Shown: piece by piece, positions 11,401 through 23,800 of the stretch
Layout: every line of letters begins with the position of its first letter
Position numbering within the stretch: the first letter of the stretch is position 1
Position numbers and translations under genes: made by a program
The notes under the pieces: model-generated
What the model was told of the DNA's origin: nothing
Databases searched by the model: none
Seen by the model: the letters and a program-made list of their open reading frames with translations, nothing else
Assembly: GCA_934045075.1 (NCBI GenBank)
Contig: OW203731.1
Coordinates: 14,021,062-14,085,061 of the forward strand
DNA from: Yponomeuta sedellus
Taxonomy: Eukaryota; Arthropoda; Insecta; Lepidoptera; Yponomeutidae
Length of the DNA stretch: 64,000 nt
Reading direction: 5' to 3'

Positions 11401-14400
11401 GCATAGGGAATCCTAGTCTGGGATAGACAAGTGGTTATGTTGAGTAGAAATAAGTTATTGAACCCCCAACATACATTAAATGGGTCCAATCGCGATTCTT
11501 TATAAGATAAAACCTAATTACTTTAATTGGTTATGTTGAGTAGAAATAAGTTATTGAACCCCCAACATACATTAAATGGGTCCAATCGCGATTCTTTATA
11601 AGATAAAACCTAATTACTTTAATTCCCGACGACAATCATCATGGGACCTGGGCCTCGATTCTGTAAGTACCATGACAGATACATGGTCGGGTTACGTCGG
11701 GTTGTTTTTGCATACCATTGGCGCCTCGAAGGTTGGATGTATGGGGCGCGTAGACTTGAAGCAGCAACGAAATTAAATCGCCATGATCATGCAATTGTCA
11801 TTGTACCACAATGTAGTAGCAGAACTAGGCCTGTTTAATGTATCAGTTACGAGAGCCCTTAAGAAATATTAACCCCCAACTTAAGGGGGTTATTCTATTC
11901 ATCAATACAAACCACTTTCATCATGAAACCAACTCATTGTCATTCGACCTCTGTGGCGTAGCGGTAGCGCGTCTGCTTACCATGCAAAAAGGTCCCGGGT
12001 TCGAATCCCGCCTGGGGACAAAAAAAGCTCAGGTCTTGGATGTTTACATGTGTGATGTCGTTGTTTCTGGTTCCCATGACACAGAGGATCCTAGTGTGGG
12101 GCCAGAAGCAATGTATGTCCCTGCATGTAAATGTTATGTTATACATTCATTCAAAGTAGGTATATCTTTTTAAATTTTATATAGAACACTGAGATTTTTC
12201 GCCATAGCTTGAATAGTCAGCCTGGGTTTATCTTCATTTCATATATGAAGGTATAATTTGTATCAGATAAACTTTAAGCCTAGCACAGCAATAGAATTTA
12301 GTTTATAAGTATATGCAGAAAAGTTCTAATTCAACTATTAAGTTTCTGGACAACAAGGCTTAGCACGCATTGTAATTTTTCATTCGCCATTTTATAACTA
12401 ACCGAAGGTAACGCATACGAGACACCAAACTAAACTTAACTGCGCAGACGAGGGACTTTTGTCCCCGAAGGATAAAAGTCCCTGAATCGTAAAAAATGTC
12501 CTCTGCGTACTTGTCGCGGACTCAACGCCAACGGTGTGCGGTCATTTTCTTCCCAGGAAATTGAGTAAAGCGTACGCTATGAAAGCAAATATTCTGAGAT
12601 TACACTGTGTAGTAATTTACATAAAGTTGAAAAAGAAAAGGCGTTAAAAGATACAACGAACTTTTGTCCAGTCCGGTTTCTTGATGTCCTCGGTAATTTG
12701 AGGGACTTTTTGTACAGGGTACTTTTAGTCCTTCGTGTGCGTTATTCGATACAATTTATAAGATATCTATATCGACGGACAAAAAAGGACCCGGGGGATA
12801 GTCCGTAGTAGTTACTACACAGTGTAATCTCAGAATATTTGCTTTCATAGCGTACGCTTTACTCAATTTCCTGGGAAGAAAATGACCGCACACCGTTGGC
12901 GTTGAGTCCGCGACAAGTACGCAGAGGACATTTTTTACGATTCAGGGACTTTTATCCTTCGGGGACAAAAGTCCCTCGTCTGCGCAGTTAAGTTTAGTTT
13001 GGTGTCTCGTATGCGTTACCTTCGGTTAGTTATAAAATGGCGAATGAAAAATTACAATGCGTGCTAAGCCTTGTTGTCCAGAAACTTAATAGTTGAATTA
13101 GAACTTTTCTGCATATACTTATAAACTAAATTCTATTGCTGTGCTAGGCTTAAAGTTTATCTGATACAAATTATACCTTCATATATGAAATGAAGATAAA
13201 CCCAGGCTGACTATTCAAGCTATGGCGAAAAATCTCAGTGTTCTATATAAAATTTAAAAAGATATACCTACTTTGAATGAATGTATAACATCACATTTAC
13301 ATACAGGGACATACATTGCTTCTGGCCCCACACTAGGATCCTCTGTGTCATGGGAACCAGAAACAACGACATCACACATGTAAACATCCAAGACCTGGGC
13401 TTTTTTTTGTCCCCAGCCGGGATTCGAACCCGGGACCTTTTTGCATGGTAAGCAGACGCGCTACCGCTACGCCACAGAGGTCGAATGACAATGAGTTGGT
13501 TTCATGATGAAAGTGGTTTGTATTGATGAATAGAATAACCCCCTTTAGTTGGGGGTTAATATTTCTTAAGGGCTCTCGTAACTGATACATTAAACAGGGC
13601 CTAGTTCTGCTACTACATTGTGGTACAATGACAATTGCATGATCATGGCGATTTAATTTCGTTCGTCTGCGCAGGCCTATAGAGTACTAGGAGCGCGGGG
13701 CGCGGGGAAAGCAGGTGGTACCACTACGCTTGTTTTTATTATTATTTCTACTACTTTCAGAATCAACATCGAAATCCTAGGCACACTATTAAGACAAGGC
13801 ACAGCACATTGCCAGTTTGGTTATGTGATGTATGTAATGGATATTGCAAAAGAGGAAAACTTAAAAGTCAACGATGTATTTATCAAACACCTGGAAGCAT
13901 TCAATGATAAGTGCGAGGAAGAACTGAAATTGGTAAGACAACTTGCTAATCTTTTGTCCAATTTGATATCAAAGATTTCTCAATTTGTTCTTATATGCCT
14001 ATAGTTTATCACTTTATCAGTCATCTAAACATTGCCCTATAGTTTTACAGTCATCTAAACATTTTCTGCGAATCACAGTTTCAGTCAAAGAATAGTACAT
14101 ATTTAATGCACGGCAGATAAATCAATCAAAATCGCAGTTGTGATAAGTTTGCAACGGACACATAAGATAGCAATATTCCTTATTGTGGAGCGAAAAAAAC
14201 AACAAACACAACATATTCACATAGTACAATTGGTGGCCTTATCGCTTAAAGCAATTTCTTCCAGACAACCTCCGATGGAAAGTTGAAGCTTTTTTATTAT
14301 TGTTAACTTTACACAACTTCTAAGAATTCTACGTAACACCTGTGGTGAGATGGGTAGTGGATTATATTATAACCCAGTAGTTATAAACCAGTTTTAATCC

Positions 14401-17277
14401 GGGTTATAACGTTATCGACCAGTTTTATCCCATTAACTACTTTTTTGGTGGATCAAAATGAAAGACAGGAGCGATACTATTTTACAAGAATAAATTACAA
14501 CTAAACAAATATGCTTTGGGTAATCGGGAGTTTTGCTTGACATTATAGTGCCATAGTGATTAATTTTGGCACCACTGAAGTATATTTAAGTTTTAATGAA
14601 CTGCATACACTTTCAAAATACTATGTTTTCTATGAATAAAAGTAGGAACGTCTGCAACTAGTATATCGAGACATCATTAATTTAACGGTACAACAGTAGC
14701 CAATCTGCGCTTACGTTAGATAAAAATGATACAGAAAATCCCATATAGTCATAAAATAATAGCGCAATACAGTGGCGAGTGCATTTTATATTAGGACGTT
14801 ATGCTACCTTTGTCATGTAGTTAATTAGTCGACATCTCAATTATATTCATTTTAAGCGAAAGTTTGTGTATGTTTTTTTATTGCACAATTACTTAGTGGT
14901 GGTATTATTGCCCTATGTCTTTGGAATGTCAGCACCAGTCTTACGAAATTACCGATTAGGATAATTTAAAAAATATCGATAAACATATTCAATTGCATAT
15001 GGTGTTGTTTAAAATAAATGTCCTCAATAATACTAGATTTACAAATACCATCTGTTTTATTTCTAAAATATTTTTCTATTATACAGGGCTACTGGGAAAG
15101 TCGTACTGAATATTAAAGGATATTATTATTCAGGTCATTTCTGATGGATTTCATTCTATAATGTGGTATCCCAAGTCTAACCGTTATGGAGATATTGAGT
15201 TTTAAATATTTTTTAAAGTATCCTTTTTTTCAGACTTTTCTATCGATTTTTTTCGAATAAGAGCTCTTGAGATTCGTTTTTCGATGTATCTAGTTAGACG
15301 AGATGTCAATTGATAAAAATAAATAACAAAAACTAATATTACCACTAATAGACTGAAAAGACTGCTCTACAACGGTTAGCGTTTAATAAAAATCACGAAG
15401 TATATTTTAGCTTGAAGCCTTTTTAAAGAAAAACTACGTACTAAACTTAATCTGCAAATAATTTTAAAAACTTCTACGTCTTTTTAGCTATTCAAAAAAG
15501 TATAACATCTTCTAAGTTTGTTAATAAAATCTTAAAATAGTGGTGTTTCAACAGCCCCAAGCGGTAGTACAACATAATGGAACTTTGATGCAATAGAGAC
15601 CGACTTACTACCTGGCACGTTTAAACAATGGAAAAAAGGTCTCTAGACATCTCGTCTAACTAGATACATAAAAAATCGAAACTCAAGCGCTCTAATTCGA
15701 AAAAAATCGATAGAAAAATAAAAAATAAGCCCGAAAAATAAAGGATACTTTAAAATTTTTAAAGCACAATATCTCCATAACAGTTAGACTTGGGATACCA
15801 CATTACAGAATGAAATCCATCAGAAATAACCTGAATAATAACATCCTTTAATATTCAGTACGACTTTCCCTGTAGCCCTGTATATTTGTTTTACTATGTA
15901 CATACACAATACTTTACATAAAAAAATACATGTGCAAGTAGGTGTTTTTGACACCACATTAATCAGATTCACTGTCGATACTAGGTTCGAAACCTCGTTC
16001 GCAATTGAAAAATTCAAAATTTTTTAAGCCTGAAGTTGATGGTTCTGAGCTAACCGTTCTATAAAAAAACACGAAACAATAAATATTATACCAAAAAAAC
16101 GCTCGTGCGCACTCTAAGCAACAAAGTACTGGAGTGAGTGCTATGCCGTACGCATTGTGCACGGCGGCGAAAGTGCGAGCGAGATCGACGATCGCTCACG
16201 CCCGGGGATTTCCGGCGCAAAGGATCATAAAATGTTTAAATGTGCTTAGGTACTTAGGGCCACTTGCAGATCTCGCAAACTAGAGTTTAAGTCGAGCATT
16301 TGACACAATAGTGCGTGAACGAACTGTCATAATCTCAACTTAAACTCCATTTAGGACACTGGCCCTTAGTACTGTGCGAGCGCAAGAGATAAAAACTAAA
16401 CATCGAAGTGAAATCCCAAAGTAATATTGTATTGTATGGAGAATTTACTGTATATTTTTGCGTGCATAATTTCATAACGATACATGCACCTTACAACTAC
16501 AACGCCTTGCACATTATTCGTCGTATTCCGTATTACTATTGAACGAAATCATTATGAACCGCGATAATGGGTTATAACGGGTGCATAACTGGGTCAAAAC
16601 TGGATTATAACTCACCAGTGGTTTATAACCTGGGCCATTACCCATCTTGTGGTCAAACAAACCGTCTCACACGAATGATACTTGAAATAAAAGTCTAATC
16701 AATTCTTATTACTCACACCTAAGGATTTTGCGATAGTCGAGTTTTGGAGATCGCAAGTTTTTCTTTAGTCAACCAAGCTCAAATTATTTGTAGGACATTA
16801 TTATTCGTCCGCCAATTATTTAATTTATTTTCCTGATTTATTAACTGATCTAATAACAATTCGTTCCAAACAAAGTTCCCTAAAACATTCCAAAAACGTT
16901 TTTACCGAACCTCACACTCTGGTAGAGATTTTACAGAGAAAAGTCGTATTACCAAAGATTAAATCATTAAACTGTTTCTGAAGAATGCTTTAGAGTTATC
17001 GTATTTTTTAATTAACACCGTAACTATGTTATTGCTTTCCTTGGTTCAGAAAAGGGGAGCAGTGTTCGAAACTTCTCATAAGTACTACATGCTGCATTAT
17101 AGAAGATGGCTCCGCGAGATTAACATCGAAGAGGCGCTGAAGCCCGAACATCCGTGGCAACAGTTCCAAGAAGCACAGCCTGAGACCATTCAGCGGCAGA
17201 ACATAGTTATAGAGGAGCCTAGGAAATTCTTCAAAAGAAAACCTAGATACTTTGTCAAATATTCTACCATAAAATAA
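8462..17277 (+). CDS. PTCD1: Mitochondrial pentatricopeptide repeat protein PTCD1, 4 exons
   Basis: Exons 8462-9922, 11058-11230, 13761-13932 and 17050-17277 join in phase to about 677 aa, close to the roughly 700 aa of vertebrate PTCD1. The first 30 residues are rich in R, K, S and T with few acids, like a mitochondrial presequence. PPR helices start at about 125-190 (NYIYNILIGACANVGYTKKA, then KPTGDTYTCLFTACV) and continue to about 290. More lie at about 435-600 (KPDIKTFTQMLMVL, VMTYGVLAMSCKTKEDAIKL). The last exon is basic and ends KPRYFVKYSTIK. Family knowledge: PTCD1 acts in the mitochondrial matrix on leucine tRNAs, 16S rRNA maturation and large-subunit assembly. An AATAAA at 17368 is a likely poly(A) signal. 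All three introns carry mobile elements. Confidence 0.9.
10138..10911. mobile_element. Non-autonomous Mutator-like (MULE) element with target duplication
   Basis: Terminal inverted repeats of about 93 bp begin CCCTTCGGCCGCGTATGATA. The element is flanked by CTTTGAAT on both sides (10130-10137 and 10912-10919; a ninth base, C, is also shared), as expected for MULEs. The minus strand at 10522-10719 keeps a fragment with RTTNNTEGWHSRLNR, which resembles the C-terminal TNN-EGWHNR motif of MULE/FLYWCH-linked transposases. The host sequence around it is a broken copy of the repeat at 60950-61320. It lies in PTCD1 intron 1. Confidence 0.8.
11235..11430 (+). repeat. tRNA-related SINE in PTCD1 intron 2
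   Basis: GCAGAGGTCGTGGGTTCGAT resembles a Pol III B-box region. It is followed by GATTGGCCGCAG and CTCGCCTCGTTACC. The layout matches other tRNA-derived repeats in the window, but no cloverleaf is preserved. Minus-strand open frames here are translations of the repeat. Confidence 0.55.
11432..11624. repeat. 97-bp tandem duplication
   Basis: Two almost identical copies (11432-11528 and 11529-11624) both begin GGTTATGTTGAGTAG and end CCTAATTACTTTAATT. They sit between the SINE at 11235 and the large palindrome. No coding role is seen. Confidence 0.85.
11944..12170 (+). repeat. tRNA-derived SINE, left-arm copy
   Basis: A tRNA-like head (CTGTGGCGTAGCGGTAGCGC, then GGTTCGAATCCC) is followed by a body with TCTTGGATGT, GATGTCGTTGTTTCTGG and a tail near TAAATGTTATGTTA. 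Copies occur at 13290-13483 (inverted, right arm) and 18950-19145. The acceptor stem does not pair, so it is not a functional tRNA gene. Confidence 0.75.
13290..13483 (-). repeat. tRNA-derived SINE, right-arm copy
   Basis: This is the mirror image of the copy at 11944-12170, with the same body and head on the minus strand. It differs by a few substitutions, including a changed base in the T-loop region and a shifted A-run, which helps date the inverted duplication. Confidence 0.75.
14341..16652. mobile_element. 2.3-kb non-autonomous DNA element in PTCD1 intron 3
   Basis: Ends are inverted: GTGGTGAGATGGGTAGTGG on the left and CCATTACCCATCTTGTGG on the right. Subterminal runs of GGGTTATAAC, CCAGTTTT and ATAAACCA also mirror each other over about 100 bp. 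The interior holds no transposase frame. A separate TA-flanked element (15084-15880) is nested inside. The superfamily is not clear. Confidence 0.6.
15084..15880. mobile_element. TA-flanked foldback MITE nested in the intron 3 element
   Basis: The termini CAGGGCTACTGGGAAAGTCG and CGACTTTCCCTGTAGCCCTG are inverted repeats with TA on each outer side, as for Tc1/mariner-type insertions. Arms extend about 225 bp inward, through TTCATTCT and CCCAAGTCTAAC, and finish with AGACGAGATGTC and its complement. No coding sequence. Confidence 0.75.
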
Positions 17278-17429
17278 AGCGATATATTGTTTAACAATCA
17301 AATTTTTTATTTCGGCGAATGCATCCTTATATTTTTTCCTGTGATTTTTTCCGCAATTACAGAGTTCAATAAATAAAATTATGCCTTCTCTCATGAATGG
17401 AAGGAGCTTTCTGGAGCACTCCATTTTTT

Positions 17430-17505
17430 ACTCCGTTTTTTATTTATTTAAATTGCCCAGGAACATTCTGAACTGAAGTGCAGAATTTTCCTGGGCAATT
17501 CAAAT
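17430..17505. repeat. Hairpin between PTCD1 and eIF3L
   Basis: TTTAAATTGCCCAGGAA and TTTCCTGGGCAATTCAAATA form a stem, with ATTCTG and CAGAAT paired inside it. It lies downstream of PTCD1 poly(A) signals and before the eIF3L 3' end, so it may be a relic MITE or a 3'-end structure. Confidence 0.55.
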
Positions 17506-17815
17506 AAAAAACATTGCTTTGCTAATTTGAAGCATTGCTAAGGAGTGGGACACAAACATAGAGGCTACATAAAAAAAACATTACAGTTACGATGACGTAA
17601 CTAATATATTTACCGACATCTAGCACGACTGCTTAGACTGTTTCAATTGGAAATTATGGGCTATCCCGATATCCCCTTGTCATGACTTAAAAAAAAAACA
17701 AACATTTTTATAAAATTTATTGATAGTAATTATGACGGTAAGGTTGCTTACAAAATCTTGATGTTAGATAACCGATGCCAGACTCTATGGCCGAGGCTTT
17801 ACAGGTCAGATTTGC

Positions 17816-20800
17816 TTAAATCTTGATGTGATGGAGCTTCCGGTTGAGCTCCTCGAACTTGAGGATCTTGCGGATGAAGAAGTCGCCGTAGCGGTGCGCG
17901 ACTTTCGTGTCCGCAATATGAATCATGTCGTTGTCGATGTAGAAGTCCAACTGCAGAACAAAATACAACACATTTGAGGTAACATGAAAGACTAAAGAAA
18001 AAAAAACACAATTTTTATGACTCTGAGTACAGTAACATACAGGTTTTGCTGAGGATTTTCTGAGTCAGAGGTGATAATTATTGATAGGTAGTTATATTTA
18101 GTTCTTGTAATAGGTTCATTTCTAACAATGGGAGTAGCACTAGACCTGTACTGTGGAGGTTTAGCTACGCGGTAGAACAATTTGGTTCGGAAGGCAAATC
18201 AATGCGACTAATGTAAGAGAACATAGTGAATGGTATTTCCCGAGGTGGAAGAGACAGGCGCTACTAGAAACTCAGAGAAGACAAACATTATACAGGGTGT
18301 ATTTATTTTTGAGAGGATAACGTTATGTTTTCGGAAGCTGTAGGTAAACTACAACGCAGTAAAAACAACTTTTACAGATGACTCTACTGATAAATGGGTT
18401 GGTTACTAGGAATTAATTAACGATACAATGAGTATTTAGTATGTCTAAAACTTTACCGTGGCACCAATCTGAGTGTAGCCTATTAATAAGATTAGAAGAC
18501 ATATTCCGCATAACGAATTTATACTGTCTTACACAGGGCGGGAAAGCATAAAAATTTCAAAAACTATCGTCTGCATAGTCGACACGGTTTACCCCGTCCG
18601 CCCTTCCCTAGCTAGTGAGTCTATCTTGACAGCAGCCTTTTACTCCTACTATAAAAGACGTAACATGATTATCCAAACGCAAGTCGTTTGCGGTGGAGCG
18701 GATAGTGTAAACGTCAAGTGTGAATGTACTTGGATCTGGATAATTTCAATCAATCAGCCTGAACTTGTCCACTGGATCATTTAGAATAGATATAACGTAA
18801 CGTAACGTTCCGTAATAAAAAGCCCCAAAAACATGTTTTGAAAAATGATGAATCATACTAATGTGATCACTTCACTCTTTGCCACTGGATTATGTCTAAA
18901 AGAGAAGGCACACCTATCTATTGGGAGCCTTAGAAGGGAATCTATTGATGACCTCTGTGGCGCAGCTGCCTACTGTGCGAGAGGTCCCGGGTTCGAACCC
19001 CGGCTGGGGACAAGAAAAACCCTAGGTCTTGGATGTATACAGGTTTGTGATGTCGCTGTTTCTGGTCCCCACGACACAGGGTATCCTAGTGTGAAGCCAG
19101 AAGCAATGTATGTGCCTGTATGTAAATGTTATGTTACATTCCCAATTCGCCTGATGCGGCTGCAGTATTAGTTTTCTTCACCTTATATTCATATATCACA
19201 AACGCAAAACGGTTTATTGTTTTGATTATACAGCTCTATACCAACGTATCGGACAGCATTGTGTATGTAGGGACGCAAGCCGTTTAGTATACGAATGGCC
19301 CTTAACTGTTTCATCGACTAACCTCGGAGCCGCTCTGAAATTTCCCGTCAAGGCCGCTGGGCCCCTTGCTCCAGACCACGTTCTTCATCTTGTGCTTGAA
19401 GCAGAGCAGGTGGATGGCCAGTGCCGCGTGTTCGCGCGCCGCGTCGCGGTCTCCGCCGCGCGCCGCAGACATAAAGGCGGCGAGCTTGGCCAGCGGCAGG
19501 GTGGTGTAGAGTTTCAGGTATGAGCGGATCGTAGGCAGCATCTTCTGCTGGCGCACCTGCGGAAGAGAGATTTTTAGGGTCAAGAGCGGTATTTGTTTTC
19601 CAGCAATATATTCAAGCAATGTCAAGGATGCGAATACGGCTGGAGTCCGAAATCGGTGGTAGAGCATTGTAACATTTATGTTGGCAAAAAAACGCAATAA
19701 CGTAGATAAACGGAGAATGTTAGGTAATAAATTACGGATATTTACGATGTATTGGTTACAATATTGTAGTTGGTGTTTGGTTAGTAAAATTGTTTTTAAA
19801 ATTAATAACTTTGGAAGCAACTCTTGTTTATCAAAACCGGCCGTATTAAAACGCGGTTTTATCTGCATTACAGAACTAACAACGTCATTAATGTAATTTT
19901 GTATGGATTTTGTATGTACGAAGTTTTCCTTTATAAGTTTGTCGCCGTGATAGATTTCCTTTTAAGTTCATTTTATGTGCCGATCTGATCTTTTCCACGT
20001 GTCTACAATAAACCGTTTAGCCAGGACAGGGAAGAGACGCCCTTATCGGACAGCGTAGGCAGGTTTCTTGTGCAGCGTGAAGAGCTCGCCGATTATTCGG
20101 CCCATTGGCGCCTACAGGTCTCGCCACATTACATAGGAGCTTACCTCGTCCATGAAGACCTGAGTCTGGTGCTTGACGGCGTCGCGGCCGTAGTTGGAGC
20201 CGGGCTCGATGGGCGGCGGGCACGGGGAAAGGAACTTGGGACAGGCGAACGTGAAGCAGCTTTCGAATTCGCCTAGGTCACCGTACTGCATCTTGAACAT
20301 TTTCTCGTGGTAGTTCTTCTCGCGGAGCACCTGCAGACGCAAGGGAAGTGTCAAAAGGGACGATTTCAAGTTCTGACTCCTTACCAGGTACAAAATAACA
20401 TGTAAAACAGAATAAAATGGTAGTCGATTTTGTGCTTTCCATTTAAGGTCATCCATATTCATCCTGTCTGGTGATCTGTCAGGATCGTGGCAAGTGGCAG
20501 TCCCTGGTCTCTGCCTACCCCTCTGGGATACAGGCGTGAGGTTGTGTATGTATGTATTCATCCTACTGTTTGCATCGTCTTTAATACTCTGTCACAATTA
20601 GATAACTGTAACTTATCAACTTCATCAACTTCGGGAGGTCGAAATTTCCAGAACGAAAACATTTGAACCTAAAACGCCCTGTGTTTTCTTTTGCGACTCC
20701 GCCGCCATACACATAATTAAGCCTACGAGCCGTTTCTGCAGCACTGGTGCCACGGTGGAGCTCGTACTCGTAAATAACGCGATTTTTCAAGTTCTCCATT

Positions 20801-23800
20801 GTGCGAGATGAGCAACGCCAAAGAAAAATCAAATGAGCAAAAAAACTCAAATATAGCAGCTAAATATATTAATATATTTGAATTTGGTGTTCTTAAAAAA
20901 AGAGGAGATATTTCAGATCAAAGTGGCCAGTACGTCGAAACGCCAATTTCATACGTAAGGACCTAATATACTTTCAGATTTCCTTCGGTTTTCGAATATT
21001 TTACCGAAAGTGCGGGTAATTTCGTCTTTAGGTTGTGTTTCACACTCACCTGCTGGATGGACTCGTCGACGCATTGCGGATGCAGCACCAGGCATATCGC
21101 CAGGAGGTGGTACATCTGCTCCGTCTGCTTGTTGATTTGGTCATTCTGGTAAGACCTGGAGCAAGAGATTTGTTAGGATCGTAGCAAGCCTTTATTTCCT
21201 CCTTCTTCTTGAATAGCGACGTGAGTTATACTATATTTGTGTAAATCTTCTACCTACTTTAATCATTTCCATCAAGAGGACAGACAACGGGTCGCGTCTA
21301 CGTATCGCTGGATCACCGTGCAGACTCATCCTACTTGCAGTTAATCCAGTTTAAGCTAAAATTACTTTCCACTCAGTTCAGTCTCAATTCAAACTTCTTG
21401 GTAAACCTACTAGTGCAGCTGATGCGTTGCACGTAAATAAGTTTTAGGATATCTCTCTCTCTCTCTCTCTCTCTGTAGACCAGTGGTATTGGTATTCATA
21501 ACGATTTGGCGTAAACGAGGAGTTTCAGGATGTAGACTTGAATTATTTGGAACTAGGTCAGTTTAGACTTGCAGCTTGTGCAATCTAGATAAGATAAGAA
21601 TATTCTTGATTGTACACCAGAGCACATATTATAAAACATGTAAAGATACAAAGTACAATTGCTAAAAGCAATTTCATCCAGACATCCTTATCACGGAAAG
21701 TTGCTGAAGGAAATAAGAGACGAGTAGTCGGTGCAAATATGATCAGGAGAGTCTAAACAAAGAAACGTAGAGGAGAGACTACAAATCGCGTCAGAGCGGC
21801 GCACTGTCAGAAAACCCCAAAAAAAGGGTTTAGGTAATCTTGTGTGGAAATTGGCTCTTTTATGTTTGCACGGCATACAACCAAACTAACGGACGTTTTA
21901 AATAAAAAAATAATTACGTACCTACTTATAAAAAAACAGCATTGGGGTTGAGAAATAGTGTCTAGTGAGAAGAGTCAACTTGTGCAAGGACTTGTGTCTT
22001 GAAGCAGAACTAGCTTGACCAGTATTTACGAAAAAGATGTCCTACGAAAGATTTGTCAGATTATATGACGTCACAAGAAACAACATGGCGGATGAGCATA
22101 GATGTTTTTTCGATATGTAACTATACATCAAATATTACATTTACTATTTAGAAATATGTAGTAGTAATAGTAGCAGTTCTAAAAAAGAAGCCGCCTTTAG
22201 CCAAACTAATTTAGACTGAATGCAATCTAGACTAGACTGTGACACTGTCGAAACGTCGGGAAATAAGGTAATTATGTTTTATCTAATAAATAACAATAAA
22301 CTATAAATGAGTGTATATTGAATATCATTAAGAAATACTAGACTAGACTACCCAAACTGAACCTACTTCGAGGAGAAGAGTTGCTTAGTGCGCTGCATGT
22401 AGAGGAGCGCGGAGGAGAGAGTGCGGATCGCGTCCGCATAGCGCCGCATCATCATGTAGGCGAACCCCACGTAGTAGGAGGTGGATATCTGACATGCGGG
22501 CACGTGCGAGTATTGCGACTTCTTGTGCAACTCTATGTTCTCCAGGACCTGGCGGGTAAAGTTAGTTCTTGTATTCACAGTTGACCGGAGACCTAAAGAG
22601 GATGTGTACGGAAAGTGTTTAGAACTCCGTTTTGTTTTTATGTCCTATTCGCACATGGCACGGGAAGATGTAAGATGGTAATGCAAGAATTCTATAGGCT
22701 AAATGAAGACAAACGCCGAGTCCTCAATAGTATATTTCATTACAAGTGCGGAAAGGCTGTCATTGCAAAGAGTTCCGAGAAATGTCTACTAATAGTCGTT
22801 CAGTACACGTGTACTGAACGACTATTTTTAATACAGTTGCGAAAAAAATAAGCAATTTAATAAAGAAAAATTATTTGGAAAATGGCACCAACCGTAAAAA
22901 AATACAAGCAGAGATTTTTTTTCTTCACCCATTCTAGTTGGCAAAGGGAACTATGCCCATACAGCCAAGTCTTCAGTAGAATTTTTTTATTGATATGAAA
23001 TGAAAAAACCTAACTTAACTCATTCAATCAAATCATTAAATCTGATATTGAAACAAATTAGTAGCTCATAAAAACTTCTATGATTTTTTTTAGTAAAAAC
23101 TTCATGGTTGGTTTTTCTTTTTAATAGACATTGTTTTGACAGTTGGGAAAGAAAACGCACGAGTGCGGGAAAGGTAAAAAAAAAGCACGAGTGTGTAATA
23201 GCCCACATCCCGCACGCTATACGTCCCTGTAATACGCCACTTTTTGAGCAACTGTATTAAAAAATATATAGTAATGTATTCTAAAGTCAGGTCTATTCAA
23301 TCAATCACCTGGGGGGTGAGTCTCTAAAATGCATAGTTGTTAAACAGAGTCACATTATTCCGTTAAGGTCGTTTCATTCATGCTATCGGTAGCCTAGTAA
23401 TCGGTAACCAATCGCATTGCAATGGTATATACCCCGTGCTACTAAACTAGATGCGATTTTCTTCGCGAGAGATTCCTATTTAATTTGCGCGGGTTATACC
23501 CCTGGAATAACATTGTACTGCTATTGTTTTGTAGACTACCAAATTGAGGCAAATATCAACCATTGTCGTGCTTATTTCATTCTTTTTTAAAAACTTATTT
23601 AGAGGCTAAAAATTCCACCCATGCCGGGATTCGAACCCGCGACCTCTGGCTATCCGTGCCAGTTTTTAAATTTGTCCTTAGCACGGGTTAGTGCATTAAA
23701 AATAATATAATTATTTCATTCTGTTGATAAACTATGTAAGTATTAGACTATAGCTCCCGGTCAACCGAGCGACCACAACAGTTGTAATTTGTTACAAAGC

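Larger units (their letters stand above)
11766..13663. repeat. 1.9-kb near-perfect palindrome in PTCD1 intron 2
   Basis: Left arm 11766-12615 (850 bp) and right arm 12812-13663 (852 bp) are nearly identical reverse complements separated by a 196-bp spacer. Outer ends share AACGAAATTAAATCG; inner ends share TTACACTGTGTAGTAA. Both arms carry the same tRNA-derived SINE at mirror positions (11944-12019 and 13408-13483). They also share an internal hairpin with GGGACTTTTGTCCCCGAAGG and the same unique sequence. High arm identity implies a recent inverted duplication or ongoing arm-to-arm conversion. No transposase or clear target duplication was found. Confidence 0.9.

Noticed and set aside
11944..12019. 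Candidate tRNA gene in the palindrome arm
   Set aside because: Same SINE family as 18950; no paired acceptor stem and an irregular anticodon arm.
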